Shown: positions 17,208 to 25,816, numbered from the stretch's first letter. The stretch is DNA of 62,359 bases from Oscillospiraceae bacterium (GCA_017561205.1 JAFZDL010000016.1:1-62359), one strand, 5' to 3'. Translations and numbers: made by a program. The notes: a model not told the origin generated them from the letters alone.

Positions 17208-18651
17208 GATAAATGAGATTCCGGCGGAAAAATTCCGCTTTGTCACCCCAAAACCCCAACAAGAGCAAAACCTCCCGGGAAAGCATATCGGCTATTTCCG
17301 GGAGGCCTTTGGGCGGTTTCGGAAGAATAAATCCTCGGTGGTGGCGGGGGTCATTATTTTGTGTTTGGTGGCGTATGCGGTGTTTGTGCCCATATTCTGC
17401 CAAACTTCCTATTCTGTAGCGCTGACGGACACCACCTATTTGCAGTACACCAAATTAAAGCCCCGGAATAAGCTTTTTGTGAACTGGGGCTTTTGGGACG
17501 GCTGCAGCGTCAAGACCATAAGCCGGGGCAATTACCTGTATTTACAGGGCATTGCCCAGGAAACAGGACAGCCGGTAATCAAAAAGGTTTTGAAAGAAAC
17601 CACCGACACCGACGGCAATCTCCAGTATAAATGCCGGGTGGACAGCTATTTGGCCAAGGGCTTTGTGCATATGACCCTCAGCCGGGCAGAATATGAGAAA
17701 ATTCAGGCCTGGGAGAAAGCAAATGACCTGCAGGTCATTTATCCTGCCGTGGAGGGGCAGAGCGATGCCAATATTTGGTACAAGGCGAACCGGAAAGGCA
17801 TTCCCCAGTTAGACAGCCAAGGAAATTATGTTAACCAATATGCCGTGGACGAGACTGGTAATTTCCGCTATGCTATGGTGACGGGAGATGGGTCTTCCTA
17901 CCGCTGCCGGGTGTTTCTGTATAACTATTTTCAGTACCGGTATGGGTTCGAGCCGTCCTTTTTGTTAGGCACCACCGGACAGGGGCAGGATATCCTCACC
18001 CGCTTGGCATCGGCTGCCCGGTTCAGCTTGGTGTTTGCTCTGTGCGTGTCAGCCATAAACCTGCTCATAGGCGCGGTTTATGGCGCAATCGAGGGCTATT
18101 ATGGCGGCACGGCAGACCTTTTGATGGAGCGGATCACCGATATTTTGTCACGAGTGCCCTTTTTGGTGGTGGCGACCCTGTTTCAGCTCCACTTGGCGGC
18201 AAAGGTTGGGCCAATCGTGTCGCTGCTGTTTGCCTTTGTGCTGACAGGGTGGCTGGGCATTGCCAACATCACCCGTATGCAGTTTTACCGTTACAAAGAC
18301 AGAGAATTCGTCCAGGCCGCAAGGGTTTTGGGTGCAGGCAACGGCCGGATCATGTTCCGGCATATCTTCCCCAATGCCTTAGGTACCATCATCACCGGCT
18401 CGGTGCTGGTGATCCCCGGGGTGATCTTCTTGGAATCCAGCCTGACCTACCTGGGCATCGTGAATCTGGACAGCTCTACTATGACCTCCGTTGGTACAAT
18501 GCTGGCAAATGGCCGGCAGTACCTGTCCACCGATCCCCATATTATTCTGTTTCCCGCGCTGTTTATTTCTTTGCTGGAGATATCCTTCAACCTCTTCGGC
18601 AACGGCCTGCGGGATGCCTTTAATCCTAGCTTAAGAGGAGCGGACCAATGA
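17200..18651 (+). CDS. oligopeptide ABC transporter permease (OppC-like) with long extracytoplasmic insert
   Basis: A 483-residue permease, far longer than classical OppC (about 300). After TM1 (about 47-68) comes a region of about 200 residues with a soluble, mixed-charge composition, then five helices and the EAA loop (FVQAARVLGAGNGRIMFRHIFPNALG, in parts). The N-terminal cytosolic tail is about 45 residues. The insert should face outside next to the binding protein, where it could help substrate handling; that is inference. Overlaps oppB by 8 bases and oppD by 4. Confidence 0.92.
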   Translation: MREINEIPAEKFRFVTPKPQQEQNLPGKHIGYFREAFGRFRKNKSSVVAGVIILCLVAYAVFVPIFCQTSYSVALTDTTYLQYTKLKPRNKLFVNWGFWDGCSVKTISRGNYLYLQGIAQETGQPVIKKVLKETTDTDGNLQYKCRVDSYLAKGFVHMTLSRAEYEKIQAWEKANDLQVIYPAVEGQSDANIWYKANRKGIPQLDSQGNYVNQYAVDETGNFRYAMVTGDGSSYRCRVFLYNYFQYRYGFEPSFLLGTTGQGQDILTRLASAARFSLVFALCVSAINLLIGAVYGAIEGYYGGTADLLMERITDILSRVPFLVVATLFQLHLAAKVGPIVSLLFAFVLTGWLGIANITRMQFYRYKDREFVQAARVLGAGNGRIMFRHIFPNALGTIITGSVLVIPGVIFLESSLTYLGIVNLDSSTMTSVGTMLANGRQYLSTDPHIILFPALFISLLEISFNLFGNGLRDAFNPSLRGADQ

Positions 18652-19643
18652 GGGAACACACCTTGCAAGTGAATCACCTGCAAATAGCCTTCCGCACAGG
18701 AAACGGACTTGTCCGGGCGGTGCGGGATATCTCCTTTCGGCTGGAAAAGGGCAGAACTTTGGCCATTGTGGGAGAGTCCGGGTCAGGAAAATCCGTTACC
18801 AGCCGGGCGATTATGGGCCTTTTAGCGCCCAACGCGGTGGTGGAGGGGGGCGAGATCCTCTATAAGGGAAAAGACCTTTTGCAAATGTCGGAAAAAGAGT
18901 TATGTAAACTAAGAGGCGACAAGATTGCAATGATCTTTCAAGACCCTATGTCCGCCCTTGACCCTATTATGCCCATCGGCAAGCAGATTGCGGAAACCAT
19001 GGTGATAAACGGTAAAATGTCCCCAGCTGATGCGAAAAATAAGGCGCTGCAGCTGATGGAAGAAGTGGGCATCCGGAATGCCAAAAGCCGGTATGGCAAA
19101 TACCCTTTTGAATTTTCCGGCGGTATGCGCCAGCGAATTGTCATTGCCATCGCCTTGGCGGCTGACCCGGAGATTCTCATCTGCGACGAGCCAACTACCG
19201 CTTTGGATGTGACCATCCAGGCGCAGATTTTGGAGCTTATCAACAAACTGAAAGAGGAGCGCCACCTGTCGGTGGTGTTCATCACCCACGATTTGGGGGT
19301 GGTTGCCAATGTGGCTGACGATATTGCGGTGATGTACGCGGGGAAAATCGTGGAGCGGGGGACGGCGGAGGATATTTTCTATGATCCCCGGCATCCTTAC
19401 ACCTGGGCGCTGCTCACTGCCATGCCGGATTTAGAAACCGTTGGGAAATTAGAGGCCATTCCCGGCGCGCCCCCCAATATGCTCCATCCCATAGTGGGGG
19501 ATGCTTTTGCGCCACGGAATCCTTACGCAATGGAAATCGATTTTGAGCAGCCACCGCCTATGTTCGAGATTTCTCCCACTCACGCAGCCGCTACCTGGCT
19601 GCTCCACCCCAATGCGCCGAAAGTAAAATGGAAAGGCCGCTGA
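18648..19643 (+). CDS. oligopeptide ABC transporter ATP-binding protein (OppD-like)
   Basis: A 331-residue ATPase. Walker A is GESGSGKSV, the signature FSGGMRQR, Walker B ILICDEPTTALD and the switch His in VFITHDLG. A C-terminal oligopeptide extension follows (HPYTWALL...IPGAPPNM). It energises import with OppF. ATGA overlap with oppC indicates translational coupling. Confidence 0.95.
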   Translation: MREHTLQVNHLQIAFRTGNGLVRAVRDISFRLEKGRTLAIVGESGSGKSVTSRAIMGLLAPNAVVEGGEILYKGKDLLQMSEKELCKLRGDKIAMIFQDPMSALDPIMPIGKQIAETMVINGKMSPADAKNKALQLMEEVGIRNAKSRYGKYPFEFSGGMRQRIVIAIALAADPEILICDEPTTALDVTIQAQILELINKLKEERHLSVVFITHDLGVVANVADDIAVMYAGKIVERGTAEDIFYDPRHPYTWALLTAMPDLETVGKLEAIPGAPPNMLHPIVGDAFAPRNPYAMEIDFEQPPPMFEISPTHAAATWLLHPNAPKVKWKGR

Positions 19644-19685
19644 CTTTGGGTTGGAATTGAAAATCTATCCCAAAAGCAACGCCCT

Positions 19686-19803
19686 TGTCATCCTGAGTAA
19701 GCGAAGCGCATCGAAGGATCTACGCACGATTGATATTGCTATGCGCGCAAGGAATGCGAAGATCCTTCGACTTCGCAACTTCGATGCTCCGCTCAGGATG
19801 ACA
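19686..19803. repeat. family A element, copy A3
   Basis: TGTCATCCTGAGTAAGCG ... CTCAGGATGACA, 118 bp, between oppD and oppF. This copy has GATGACA at the right end rather than the usual GAATGACA. Confidence 0.85.
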
Positions 19804-19836
19804 GGATTTTGACGATAGGGGGAAGGAGGTTTGTAT

Positions 19837-20679
19837 ATGGATGAAATGTTGCTGGAAGTGCGCCATTATACCCAGCACTTTGGGAAATTCAAGGCGGTGG
19901 ACGATATCAGCTTTTCTGTGAAAAAAGGCGAAGTTTTCGGCCTTGTGGGGGAGTCCGGCTGCGGAAAGACCACCACAGGCCGGGCCATTGTGGGCCTACA
20001 GCCTGTCACCGAGGGGAAAATTCTCTTTGCAGGCAAGCCCATCAGAAAAAAGCGTCCTACCACCCAAATTCAAATGATTTTCCAAGACCCCATGGCGTCC
20101 TTGGACGGGCGAATGACCGTCCGGGAGATCATCGCGGAGGGCTTAAGGATCAAAGGCATTAAGGACAGAAAAGTATTGGACGAAAAGGTCTATGCTATGA
20201 TGGCTTTGGTGGGGCTGTCCCGGGAGCAGGCAAGCCGGTATCCCCATGAATTTTCCGGTGGCCAGCGACAGCGCATTGGCATTGCCCGCTCGCTCATTAT
20301 GGAGCCCAAGCTGCTCATTGCCGACGAGCCGGTTTCGGCGCTGGATGTGTCCATTCAAGCTCAAGTTATCAATCTTTTGCAGGATCTCAAGGAAAAACTG
20401 GGGCTGACGGTGCTGTTCATTGCCCACGACCTCAGCGTGGTGAAGTATTTTTCCGACCGGATCGGTGTGATGTATATGGGGAAATTGGTGGAGCTGGCAG
20501 AATCGGAGGAATTGTTCAAAAATCCCCTGCACCCCTATACCAAAAGCTTACTCTCGGCTGTTCCTATTCCCGACCCCCGGCGGGAGAAAAACCGCGTCCG
20601 GATTCCTTATGAACCGGTGTGTTCCGACCCGTCCGCTGCATTCCGGGAGGTTACCCCCGGCCATTGGGTGTTATCTTGA
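19837..20679 (+). CDS. oligopeptide ABC transporter ATP-binding protein (OppF-like)
   Basis: A 280-residue ATPase, second nucleotide-binding subunit of the importer. Walker A GESGCGKTT, signature FSGGQRQR, Walker B LLIADEPVSALD, and FIAHDLSVV are present. The C-terminal oligo-HPY extension is short (HPYTKSLLSAVPIPDP then about 35 residues). ATG 19837 follows AAGGAGG; a TTG two codons earlier is possible. Family A copies lie on both sides of this gene. Confidence 0.95.
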   Translation: MDEMLLEVRHYTQHFGKFKAVDDISFSVKKGEVFGLVGESGCGKTTTGRAIVGLQPVTEGKILFAGKPIRKKRPTTQIQMIFQDPMASLDGRMTVREIIAEGLRIKGIKDRKVLDEKVYAMMALVGLSREQASRYPHEFSGGQRQRIGIARSLIMEPKLLIADEPVSALDVSIQAQVINLLQDLKEKLGLTVLFIAHDLSVVKYFSDRIGVMYMGKLVELAESEELFKNPLHPYTKSLLSAVPIPDPRREKNRVRIPYEPVCSDPSAAFREVTPGHWVLS

Positions 20680-20684
20680 AATGT

Positions 20685-20794
20685 TGTCATCCCGAGCGAA
20701 GTCGAGGGATCTTCTGGCCAAACAGGGATTTACCTGTATCGATAATGCGTAGATTCTTCGGCTTCGCTCCTTCGTCGCTACGCTCAGAATGACA
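20685..20794. repeat. family A element, copy A4
   Basis: TGTCATCCCGAGCGAAGTCG ... CTCAGAATGACA, 110 bp. It starts 5 bases after the oppF stop. Confidence 0.85.
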
Positions 20795-20821
20795 GGGATG
20801 TTACAAGTGGGAGGGTGAAAA

Positions 20822-21097
20822 ATGGAAAAACGGGAACTCTACCGGGTTTTGAGTGACTTTTTTGCTGTGCCGGGGCTGTTTTGCCTGTTTTTGGGCACGC
20901 TGTGGTGGCTGGCAGGACAGGGCGCGTTCCGGGGGTTAAGCTATGTTTGGGGAAATGCCCTGCGATTGCTGACCTTTCAGCAGGCAAAGCCGTATAGACC
21001 CAAAGAAAACAAGGGGCGGGTGACCCGTCCCCTGCTGATCACAGGAGCAGTTCTTCTGGCCGCAGCCGGCATCTTTGCAGGACTCTATTACAGATAA
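20822..21097 (+). CDS. small two-helix membrane protein
   Basis: A 91-residue protein with hydrophobic segments at about 14-33 (FAVPGLFCLFLGTLWWLAGQ) and 70-88 (LLITGAVLLAAAGIFAGL), joined by a basic cytosolic-type loop (QQAKPYRPKENKGR). Layout resembles DUF3899-like proteins, but I cannot confirm the family. GGGAGG precedes the ATG and a terminator follows the stop, so it is likely a real gene. It lies at the end of the opp region, separated by family A copy A4. Confidence 0.7.
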   Translation: MEKRELYRVLSDFFAVPGLFCLFLGTLWWLAGQGAFRGLSYVWGNALRLLTFQQAKPYRPKENKGRVTRPLLITGAVLLAAAGIFAGLYYR

Positions 21098-21099
21098 AA

Positions 21100-21126
21100 A
21101 AGGAACGGCTGAGCCGTTCCCTTTTT
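21100..21126. terminator. bidirectional terminator between the small membrane gene and hflC
   Basis: AAGGAACGGCT/GCCGTTCCCTTTTT, A-rich on the left and T-rich on the right; serves both convergent units. Confidence 0.88.
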
Positions 21127-21128
21127 GT

Positions 21129-22004
21129 TTATTGACCGGACAGAATCTTGGCAAGGTCAGAATCCTTATCCAAAATGATGGTCTTTTCGTCACCGGTGAG
21201 GCTGTTCTGCAAAGCGTCCAGAGCCAGGATAAATTCGTAGAAATCCTGCTTATCCTGGGAGTTATAGGCCGCTGCCAGCTTGCGCATATACTCGGCCTCG
21301 CCCTCGGCTTCCAGCTTTGCGGCATTGGCCTTGGCATTGGAAACCAAGATGTTTACCTGCTTATCCACATCGTTGCGGATGATGGATGCGTCATAATTGC
21401 CGTCGGCGGTGAATTTGGAGGCCATCTGATTCCGCTCGGAGATCATACGGGCATACACCGCATTCAGGTTGCTCTCGGGCAGGTCAAAGCGCTTGATCTT
21501 CACATCCAGCACATTGATGCCGTAGGTTTTTGCCTTTTCGTTGACGGTGGTGGCGATGGAATCATAAATTTCGTTACGCTTGCCGCCGTCTTCCATATTG
21601 ATAATGTCCGCCTGAGCCAAAGTGCCCATTGCGTTCTTCAGGGCGGTATAGGTCTGGTCGCCCAAACGCTGCTCGGCAACAGAATTGCTGCCCAAAGTCT
21701 GATAGAACTTCAGCGGATCGGTGATTTTCCACAGCACATAGCAGTCTGCGGTCATATTCTGCTTATCCAGAGTGATGACCTCGGAGGGAGGGATGTCATA
21801 AAACTGGGTGGCGTTGGAGAAGTACTTCACAGTGTGAATAAAGGGAATCTTGAAGTGCAGGCCGGGCGTGTTGGTGGTGGAGACCACCTTGGAAAACTCT
21901 GCTACGCAGGCATGCTGGTTGGCCTGGACCACATACACGCTGTTGCCTAACACGATTAAAAGCAGAATCGCAGCGATAGCGATGATCATTGTGCGTTTTT
22001 TCAT
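21129..22004 (-). CDS. hflC: HflC-like SPFH (prohibitin) protein
   Basis: A 291-residue membrane-anchored SPFH protein. One N-terminal helix (about 4-23) precedes the band-7 domain (GLHFKIPFIHTVKYFSN) and a coiled-coil region rich in Ala/Glu (NAKANAAKLEAEGEAEYMRKLAAAYN, in parts). With HflK it forms a large ring in the membrane that, in studied bacteria, restrains FtsH protease. ftsH is not nearby. The start overlaps the hflK stop by ATGA. Confidence 0.9.
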   Translation of the reverse strand: MKKRTMIIAIAAILLLIVLGNSVYVVQANQHACVAEFSKVVSTTNTPGLHFKIPFIHTVKYFSNATQFYDIPPSEVITLDKQNMTADCYVLWKITDPLKFYQTLGSNSVAEQRLGDQTYTALKNAMGTLAQADIINMEDGGKRNEIYDSIATTVNEKAKTYGINVLDVKIKRFDLPESNLNAVYARMISERNQMASKFTADGNYDASIIRNDVDKQVNILVSNAKANAAKLEAEGEAEYMRKLAAAYNSQDKQDFYEFILALDALQNSLTGDEKTIILDKDSDLAKILSGQ

Positions 22005-22990
22005 TGTGCGTTACCTCCTACGATGGATTCCAGGGGCAGAAGCATATCAACATTATTGCTGTCACCGGTGTTGATATACAGCTTCACGCCGGGCAGGATC
22101 TGGGAAATAGCCTCATAGTACATACGGGATTTGGTGATGCTGGGGTTCTGTGCATACTCTTTGTACATGGCCTCGAACATAGCCACCTGCTCCAAAGCCT
22201 CATTGATGCGCTTTTGCTTCAGATACTCTGCGTTCTGCAGCAGCTTATCGGCCTCGGCCTGTGCCTTGGGCAGCTCAGCGTTCTGATAGGCCTTTGCGTC
22301 GTTGAGGACGGTTTCGGCCTGCTGTTTTGCGGTTTCCACCGCCTTAAAGGCCTCGATAACATCCTTCGTGGGGGGCTCTGCGTCCTGGATCTTCACATCC
22401 ACCAGGGTCAGGCCAATGTTGTACTCAGCCAGGATCTCGGTGACCAGCTCTTTTACCTGCATTTGAATGTTCTCCTTGCCGTCGGTGAGGACAGCGTCTA
22501 CGGTGGAGGAGCCAACCACATTGCGCACCTGACTCTGGATCAGGTTTTTGAGGATCACTTCCGGCTCGGTGGAGGCATACAGATAGGCTACCGGGTCGGA
22601 GATCTTGTATTCGATGAAGAAGTCTACATTTACAATGTTGTAGTCGCCGGTGATCATACTACACTCGTCTAAGACGGTTTCCACACCGGAGCTGGTGGTC
22701 TTATAGCCCAGCTCGATTTTCTGATACACATTGGCATCCACCTTGCGTTCACGCTGAATGCCGAAGGGCAGCTTGAAGTGGACGCCGGCGCCGGTGGTAT
22801 CAGTGACCCGGCCGAAGGTGGTCACAACAGCCACCTGCTTTTCGTCCACCGTGTAGAAGCAGGTGGAAACGGCGACGATCAGCGCCACCACAATGAGGGC
22901 GATCAAGCCCAGCTTGGGGAGTTTCTTGAAGTCAACTTTTTTCTTGAAGTCGTCGGAGGGACTCCATTGGTAAGTTCCGTTTTCGTTCAT
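22001..22990 (-). CDS. hflK: HflK-like SPFH (prohibitin) protein
   Basis: A 329-residue partner of HflC. It has a charged N-terminal tail of about 25 residues, a membrane helix (about 29-46), the SPFH domain (EKQVAVVTTFGRVTDTTGAGVHFKLPFG, in parts) and an extended helical tail. The N-terminal tail lacks the Gly-rich stretch of proteobacterial HflK. AGGAAG lies before ATG. It is 17 bases downstream of the DUF1836 gene, so all three form one operon. Confidence 0.9.
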   Translation of the reverse strand: MNENGTYQWSPSDDFKKKVDFKKLPKLGLIALIVVALIVAVSTCFYTVDEKQVAVVTTFGRVTDTTGAGVHFKLPFGIQRERKVDANVYQKIELGYKTTSSGVETVLDECSMITGDYNIVNVDFFIEYKISDPVAYLYASTEPEVILKNLIQSQVRNVVGSSTVDAVLTDGKENIQMQVKELVTEILAEYNIGLTLVDVKIQDAEPPTKDVIEAFKAVETAKQQAETVLNDAKAYQNAELPKAQAEADKLLQNAEYLKQKRINEALEQVAMFEAMYKEYAQNPSITKSRMYYEAISQILPGVKLYINTGDSNNVDMLLPLESIVGGNAQ

Positions 22991-23007
22991 GTTTACATCT
23001 TCCTTTC

Positions 23008-23562
23008 TTAATTTTGCAGTTGCTGCAGCATCCGTTCTGCTTCCTGGGTCATACGGGCGGCAAGCCAGGCGGTGAGCATAATGCGCAGGGTTTCCTTGAC
23101 CCGGGCTTTTGCGCCGGGGACGGGTTCGCAGTAGTCAGCCAGGGCTTTGTCCAGCAGGGCCTCCCGGTCCTCTGCCCGGTAAAGCTCCTTTGCCTTGGAC
23201 GCCAAGCCAACGAATATGAAGTACAGATCGCTGTCGTCGATCATATCGTCTTGTTCGCTGTCCAGCTGGCCGTTCACAAAGCTGAGCAGGCTGCAGATCC
23301 GCTCCAGAGGCATTACGCTTTTGAGCATATTGATGTGGATGATGCGGCAAAGCTGCCGCAGGGTGTACCGCTTGTTTTCCGGTGGGGTGAGAAAGCCTCG
23401 CTTTACCCAGTTCTGAATGGTGTGGCATTCCAAACCGGTAATGGCGGAAATTTGGCTCAGTACCATCCCGCCGGGCAGGAACATCGCCTTGAATTGCTCA
23501 GGGATATGGGCGATTTCCTCCTGTGGGACGGTCAGCACCGTGCCGGGTATTGTCCAGTTCAT
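23008..23562 (-). CDS. DUF1836 protein, MerR-like HTH regulator
   Basis: A 184-residue protein. The N-terminal half has a MerR-like helix-turn-helix with recognition pattern LSQISAITGLECHTIQNWVKRGFL and a wing (PENKRYTLRQLCRI). The rest is helical. These families bind DNA in the cytosol; ligand and targets are unknown. The ATG at 23562 is preferred over TTG/GTG codons slightly upstream. It is first in the operon with hflKC and has palindromes in its own promoter, suggesting autoregulation. Confidence 0.85.
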   Translation of the reverse strand: MNWTIPGTVLTVPQEEIAHIPEQFKAMFLPGGMVLSQISAITGLECHTIQNWVKRGFLTPPENKRYTLRQLCRIIHINMLKSVMPLERICSLLSFVNGQLDSEQDDMIDDSDLYFIFVGLASKAKELYRAEDREALLDKALADYCEPVPGAKARVKETLRIMLTAWLAARMTQEAERMLQQLQN

Positions 23563-23593
23563 TGTGATCACCAACTTTCTGTGTGTTGCGGTA

Positions 23594-23626
23594 CTATGAT
23601 AATATCATATGGTCAGCTGACTGTCA
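23594..23626 (-). promoter_or_regulatory. promoter of DUF1836-hflKC with palindromic operator candidates
   Basis: Minus strand TTGACA (23626-23621), 17-base spacer, TATTAT (23603-23598). A 15-bp palindrome, TATGATA-A-TATCATA (23594-23608), overlaps the -10, and GTCAGCTGAC (23611-23620) is a perfect palindrome in the spacer. These would block polymerase if a repressor binds. Confidence 0.75.
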
Positions 23627-23703
23627 AGAGGGATTGTGTGACTAAATTGTAAATTCCGTGTAATTTTTGCTGATTTTTATCAAAAATATTTTCCCCTTTC
23701 CTC

Positions 23704-23732
23704 TTTACGAAAGAAGAAAAGTGTTGTACAAT
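23704..23732 (+). promoter_or_regulatory. promoter upstream of the zinc-ribbon/par operon
   Basis: TTTACG (23704-23709), 17 bases, TACAAT (23727-23732). Confidence 0.6.
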
Positions 23733-23786
23733 ATAGAGAATAAATTGGGGTGGTGTTTCTATCCCGTGGAAGCAGGAGGCGGGAAT

Positions 23787-24116
23787 ATGGCTTGTATGAA
23801 GTGCGGCAAGGCCGCAGAGGACGGACAGGCTTTCTGCGCCCACTGCTTAGAAGTGATGGAAGACTACCCAGTCAAGCCGGATGTCCATATCCAGCTGCCG
23901 ACCCGCAGGACGGAGGAATCCTCCAAAAAGCAAACCCGGAAAAGCCGCCCCCGCAAGCGTGGGCAGGCGGCAAGCCTGCGAAAGCAGATCTGCTGGATGT
24001 GGGCGGCGATCGTCCTGCTGATATTGGCTCTGGCGTTTTCCTTAGGCAGGGAAGCTGTGATCCCTGCGGAGAAAGCGCCCGGCCAAAACTACACCTATAC
24101 CGAGCCCACCACATAA
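23787..24116 (+). CDS. zinc-ribbon single-pass membrane protein
   Basis: A 109-residue protein. It begins MACMKCGKAAEDGQAFCAHC, a zinc-ribbon with CxxC and CxxC, followed by a basic linker (SKKQTRKSRPRKRGQ) and one membrane helix (about 76-93), then a short exterior tail. GGAGG lies before ATG 23787; the longer open frame is not supported. It is directly before parS and parA, and may share their transcript. Similar zinc-ribbon leaders occur near parA in other Clostridia, but the role is unknown. Confidence 0.8.
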   Translation: MACMKCGKAAEDGQAFCAHCLEVMEDYPVKPDVHIQLPTRRTEESSKKQTRKSRPRKRGQAASLRKQICWMWAAIVLLILALAFSLGREAVIPAEKAPGQNYTYTEPTT

Positions 24117-24117
24117 T

Positions 24118-24133
24118 TGTTTCACGTGAAACA
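24118..24133. promoter_or_regulatory. parS centromere-like site 1
   Basis: TGTTTCACGTGAAACA, a perfect 16-bp palindrome that fits the widely conserved chromosomal parS consensus bound by ParB/Spo0J. Confidence 0.95.
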
Positions 24134-24147
24134 AAAATATAAGTGGG

Positions 24148-24163
24148 TGTTTCACGTGAAACA
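24148..24163. promoter_or_regulatory. parS centromere-like site 2
   Basis: A second exact TGTTTCACGTGAAACA, 30 bp after the first. It lies within a false upstream extension of parA. Confidence 0.95.
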
Positions 24164-24184
24164 TTTGACGAAGGAGGAAGCACA

Positions 24185-24940
24185 ATGGCGAAGATAATTG
24201 CAGTGGTCAACCAAAAGGGCGGCGTGGGCAAAACCACCACCTCTGTGAATCTGACCGCTGCGCTGCAGGCGCTGGGCAAGAAAGTCCTGCTCTGCGATTT
24301 TGACCCCCAGGCCAATGCCACCTCCGGCTTGGGCATGGACAAGCGGAAGCTCCGGGCCAGCGTCTATGATGTGGTGGTGAACGAAACTCCCGTGCAGGAG
24401 GCAATCATCCGCACACCCTATGGCGATGTGCTGCCCTCGGCGGCAGACCTGGCAGGCGCAGCGGTGGAGCTGATCTCTATGGAAAATCCCACACAAAAGC
24501 TGAAAGAGGCTTTGTCGGTGGTGAAAGACCAATACGATCTTATTTTGATTGATTGCCCGCCGTCTTTGGAAATGCTGACCTTAAATGCGTTGGCAGCGGC
24601 GGAAGGTATTTTGGTGCCCGTGCAATGCGAGTATTACGCTTTGGAGGGCCTAACTGACTTGATGAACACCCTGCGCTTGGTAAAAAAGCGCATTAACCCC
24701 AATTTGGAGATTTTCGGTGTGGCGCTGACTATGTTCGATGGCAGAACTAATTTCTCCAACCAGGTGGCACAGGAAGTGCGCCGCCATTTTCCCGGAAAGG
24801 TCTTCGCAACGGTGATTCCCCGGAATGTCCGTCTTGCGGAGGCACCCAGCCACGGCTTGCCGGTCACGGTGTACGATAAGTACAGCCGGGGCGCAGAGGC
24901 CTATAAGGCTATGGCCGAGGAAATGAAAAAGAAATTATAA
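24185..24940 (+). CDS. parA: chromosome partitioning ATPase ParA (Soj)
   Basis: A 251-residue deviant-Walker ATPase. KGGVGKTT is at 11-18, then LLCDFDPQANAT and LILIDCPPSL. ParA binds DNA non-specifically with ATP and moves ParB-parS complexes; it also regulates DnaA in some Firmicutes. The start at ATG 24185 follows GGAGGAAG. A GTG at 24143 opens a longer frame but crosses parS 2 and has no ribosome site, so the short form is chosen. Two parS sites precede it. Confidence 0.96.
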   Translation: MAKIIAVVNQKGGVGKTTTSVNLTAALQALGKKVLLCDFDPQANATSGLGMDKRKLRASVYDVVVNETPVQEAIIRTPYGDVLPSAADLAGAAVELISMENPTQKLKEALSVVKDQYDLILIDCPPSLEMLTLNALAAAEGILVPVQCEYYALEGLTDLMNTLRLVKKRINPNLEIFGVALTMFDGRTNFSNQVAQEVRRHFPGKVFATVIPRNVRLAEAPSHGLPVTVYDKYSRGAEAYKAMAEEMKKKL

Positions 24941-24951
24941 GGAGTGATACT

Positions 24952-25806
24952 ATGGCGAAAGGCTTGGGAAAGGGCTTAGGCGCTTTGATGGGTGATTTTG
25001 CAGAAGAATCCACCCAGAAAAGCCCCTATCAATTGCTGCCCTTGCATAAAGTAGAGCCGAATCCCCATCAGCCCCGGCGGGATTTTGATCCCGAAGAGCT
25101 GCAATCCCTGGCAGATTCCATTGCGATCCACGGTGTGATGCAGCCGCTGACCGTCCGGGAAATGGGTAACGGCTATTATCAGATCATCGCCGGTGAACGG
25201 CGGTGGCGGGCAGCCCGGATGGCGCTGTTGCGGGAGATTCCCGCGGTGATCATCCAGGCGGACGATAAAAAGGTGATGGAGCTGGCGCTGATCGAGAATT
25301 TGCAGCGGCAGGACTTAAATCCCGTGGAAGAAGCCCTGGGTTATCAGACCCTTATGAATGAATACGGACTTACCCAGGAGGAAACCGCCGCAAGAGTGGG
25401 TAAATCCCGCCCTGTGGTGGCAAATATGCTGCGTTTGCTGAATCTGTGTGACGATGCCCTGGAAATGGTCCGGGACGGTCGGCTTTCTGCCGGTCATGCC
25501 CGGGCAATTGCCGCATTAAAGTCAGAAAAGCAGCAAAAGGAAGTGGCCCAAAAGGTCGCCGCCTTGGGGCTTTCCGTGCGGCAGACGGAGCTTTTGTGCA
25601 GCAATGTACAGAAAGCCCCTGCGAAACCCAAGCCCGTGACCCTGGAAGTGGATTATGTGGCAGAATGCGAGAAAAAGCTGTCAAAAGTCCTGGGCCGCGG
25701 CGTGAAAATCGTAAACGGCAAGCGCAAAGGCCGTTTTGAGCTGGAATTTTACGATCAGGACGACCTGCAAACGCTGATCGATACCTTAATGAATATAAAG
25801 AAGTGA
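24952..25806 (+). CDS. parB: chromosome partitioning protein ParB (Spo0J)
   Basis: A 284-residue CTPase clamp that binds parS and spreads along DNA to load SMC. The N-terminus MAKGLGKGLGALMG is the conserved ParA-stimulating motif. PNPHQPRRDF, GERRWRAAR and ENLQRQDLNPVEEALGY are ParB motifs, with the HTH at TQEETAARVGKSRPVVAN. It is 11 bases after parA with GGAG in the gap. Confidence 0.97.
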   Translation: MAKGLGKGLGALMGDFAEESTQKSPYQLLPLHKVEPNPHQPRRDFDPEELQSLADSIAIHGVMQPLTVREMGNGYYQIIAGERRWRAARMALLREIPAVIIQADDKKVMELALIENLQRQDLNPVEEALGYQTLMNEYGLTQEETAARVGKSRPVVANMLRLLNLCDDALEMVRDGRLSAGHARAIAALKSEKQQKEVAQKVAALGLSVRQTELLCSNVQKAPAKPKPVTLEVDYVAECEKKLSKVLGRGVKIVNGKRKGRFELEFYDQDDLQTLIDTLMNIKK

Positions 25807-25816
25807 GGTAAGAAGT

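Noticed and set aside
24143..24184. N-terminal extension of ParA from a GTG
   Set aside because: It would translate parS site 2 and has no ribosome site; the ATG at 24185 has GGAGGAAG.
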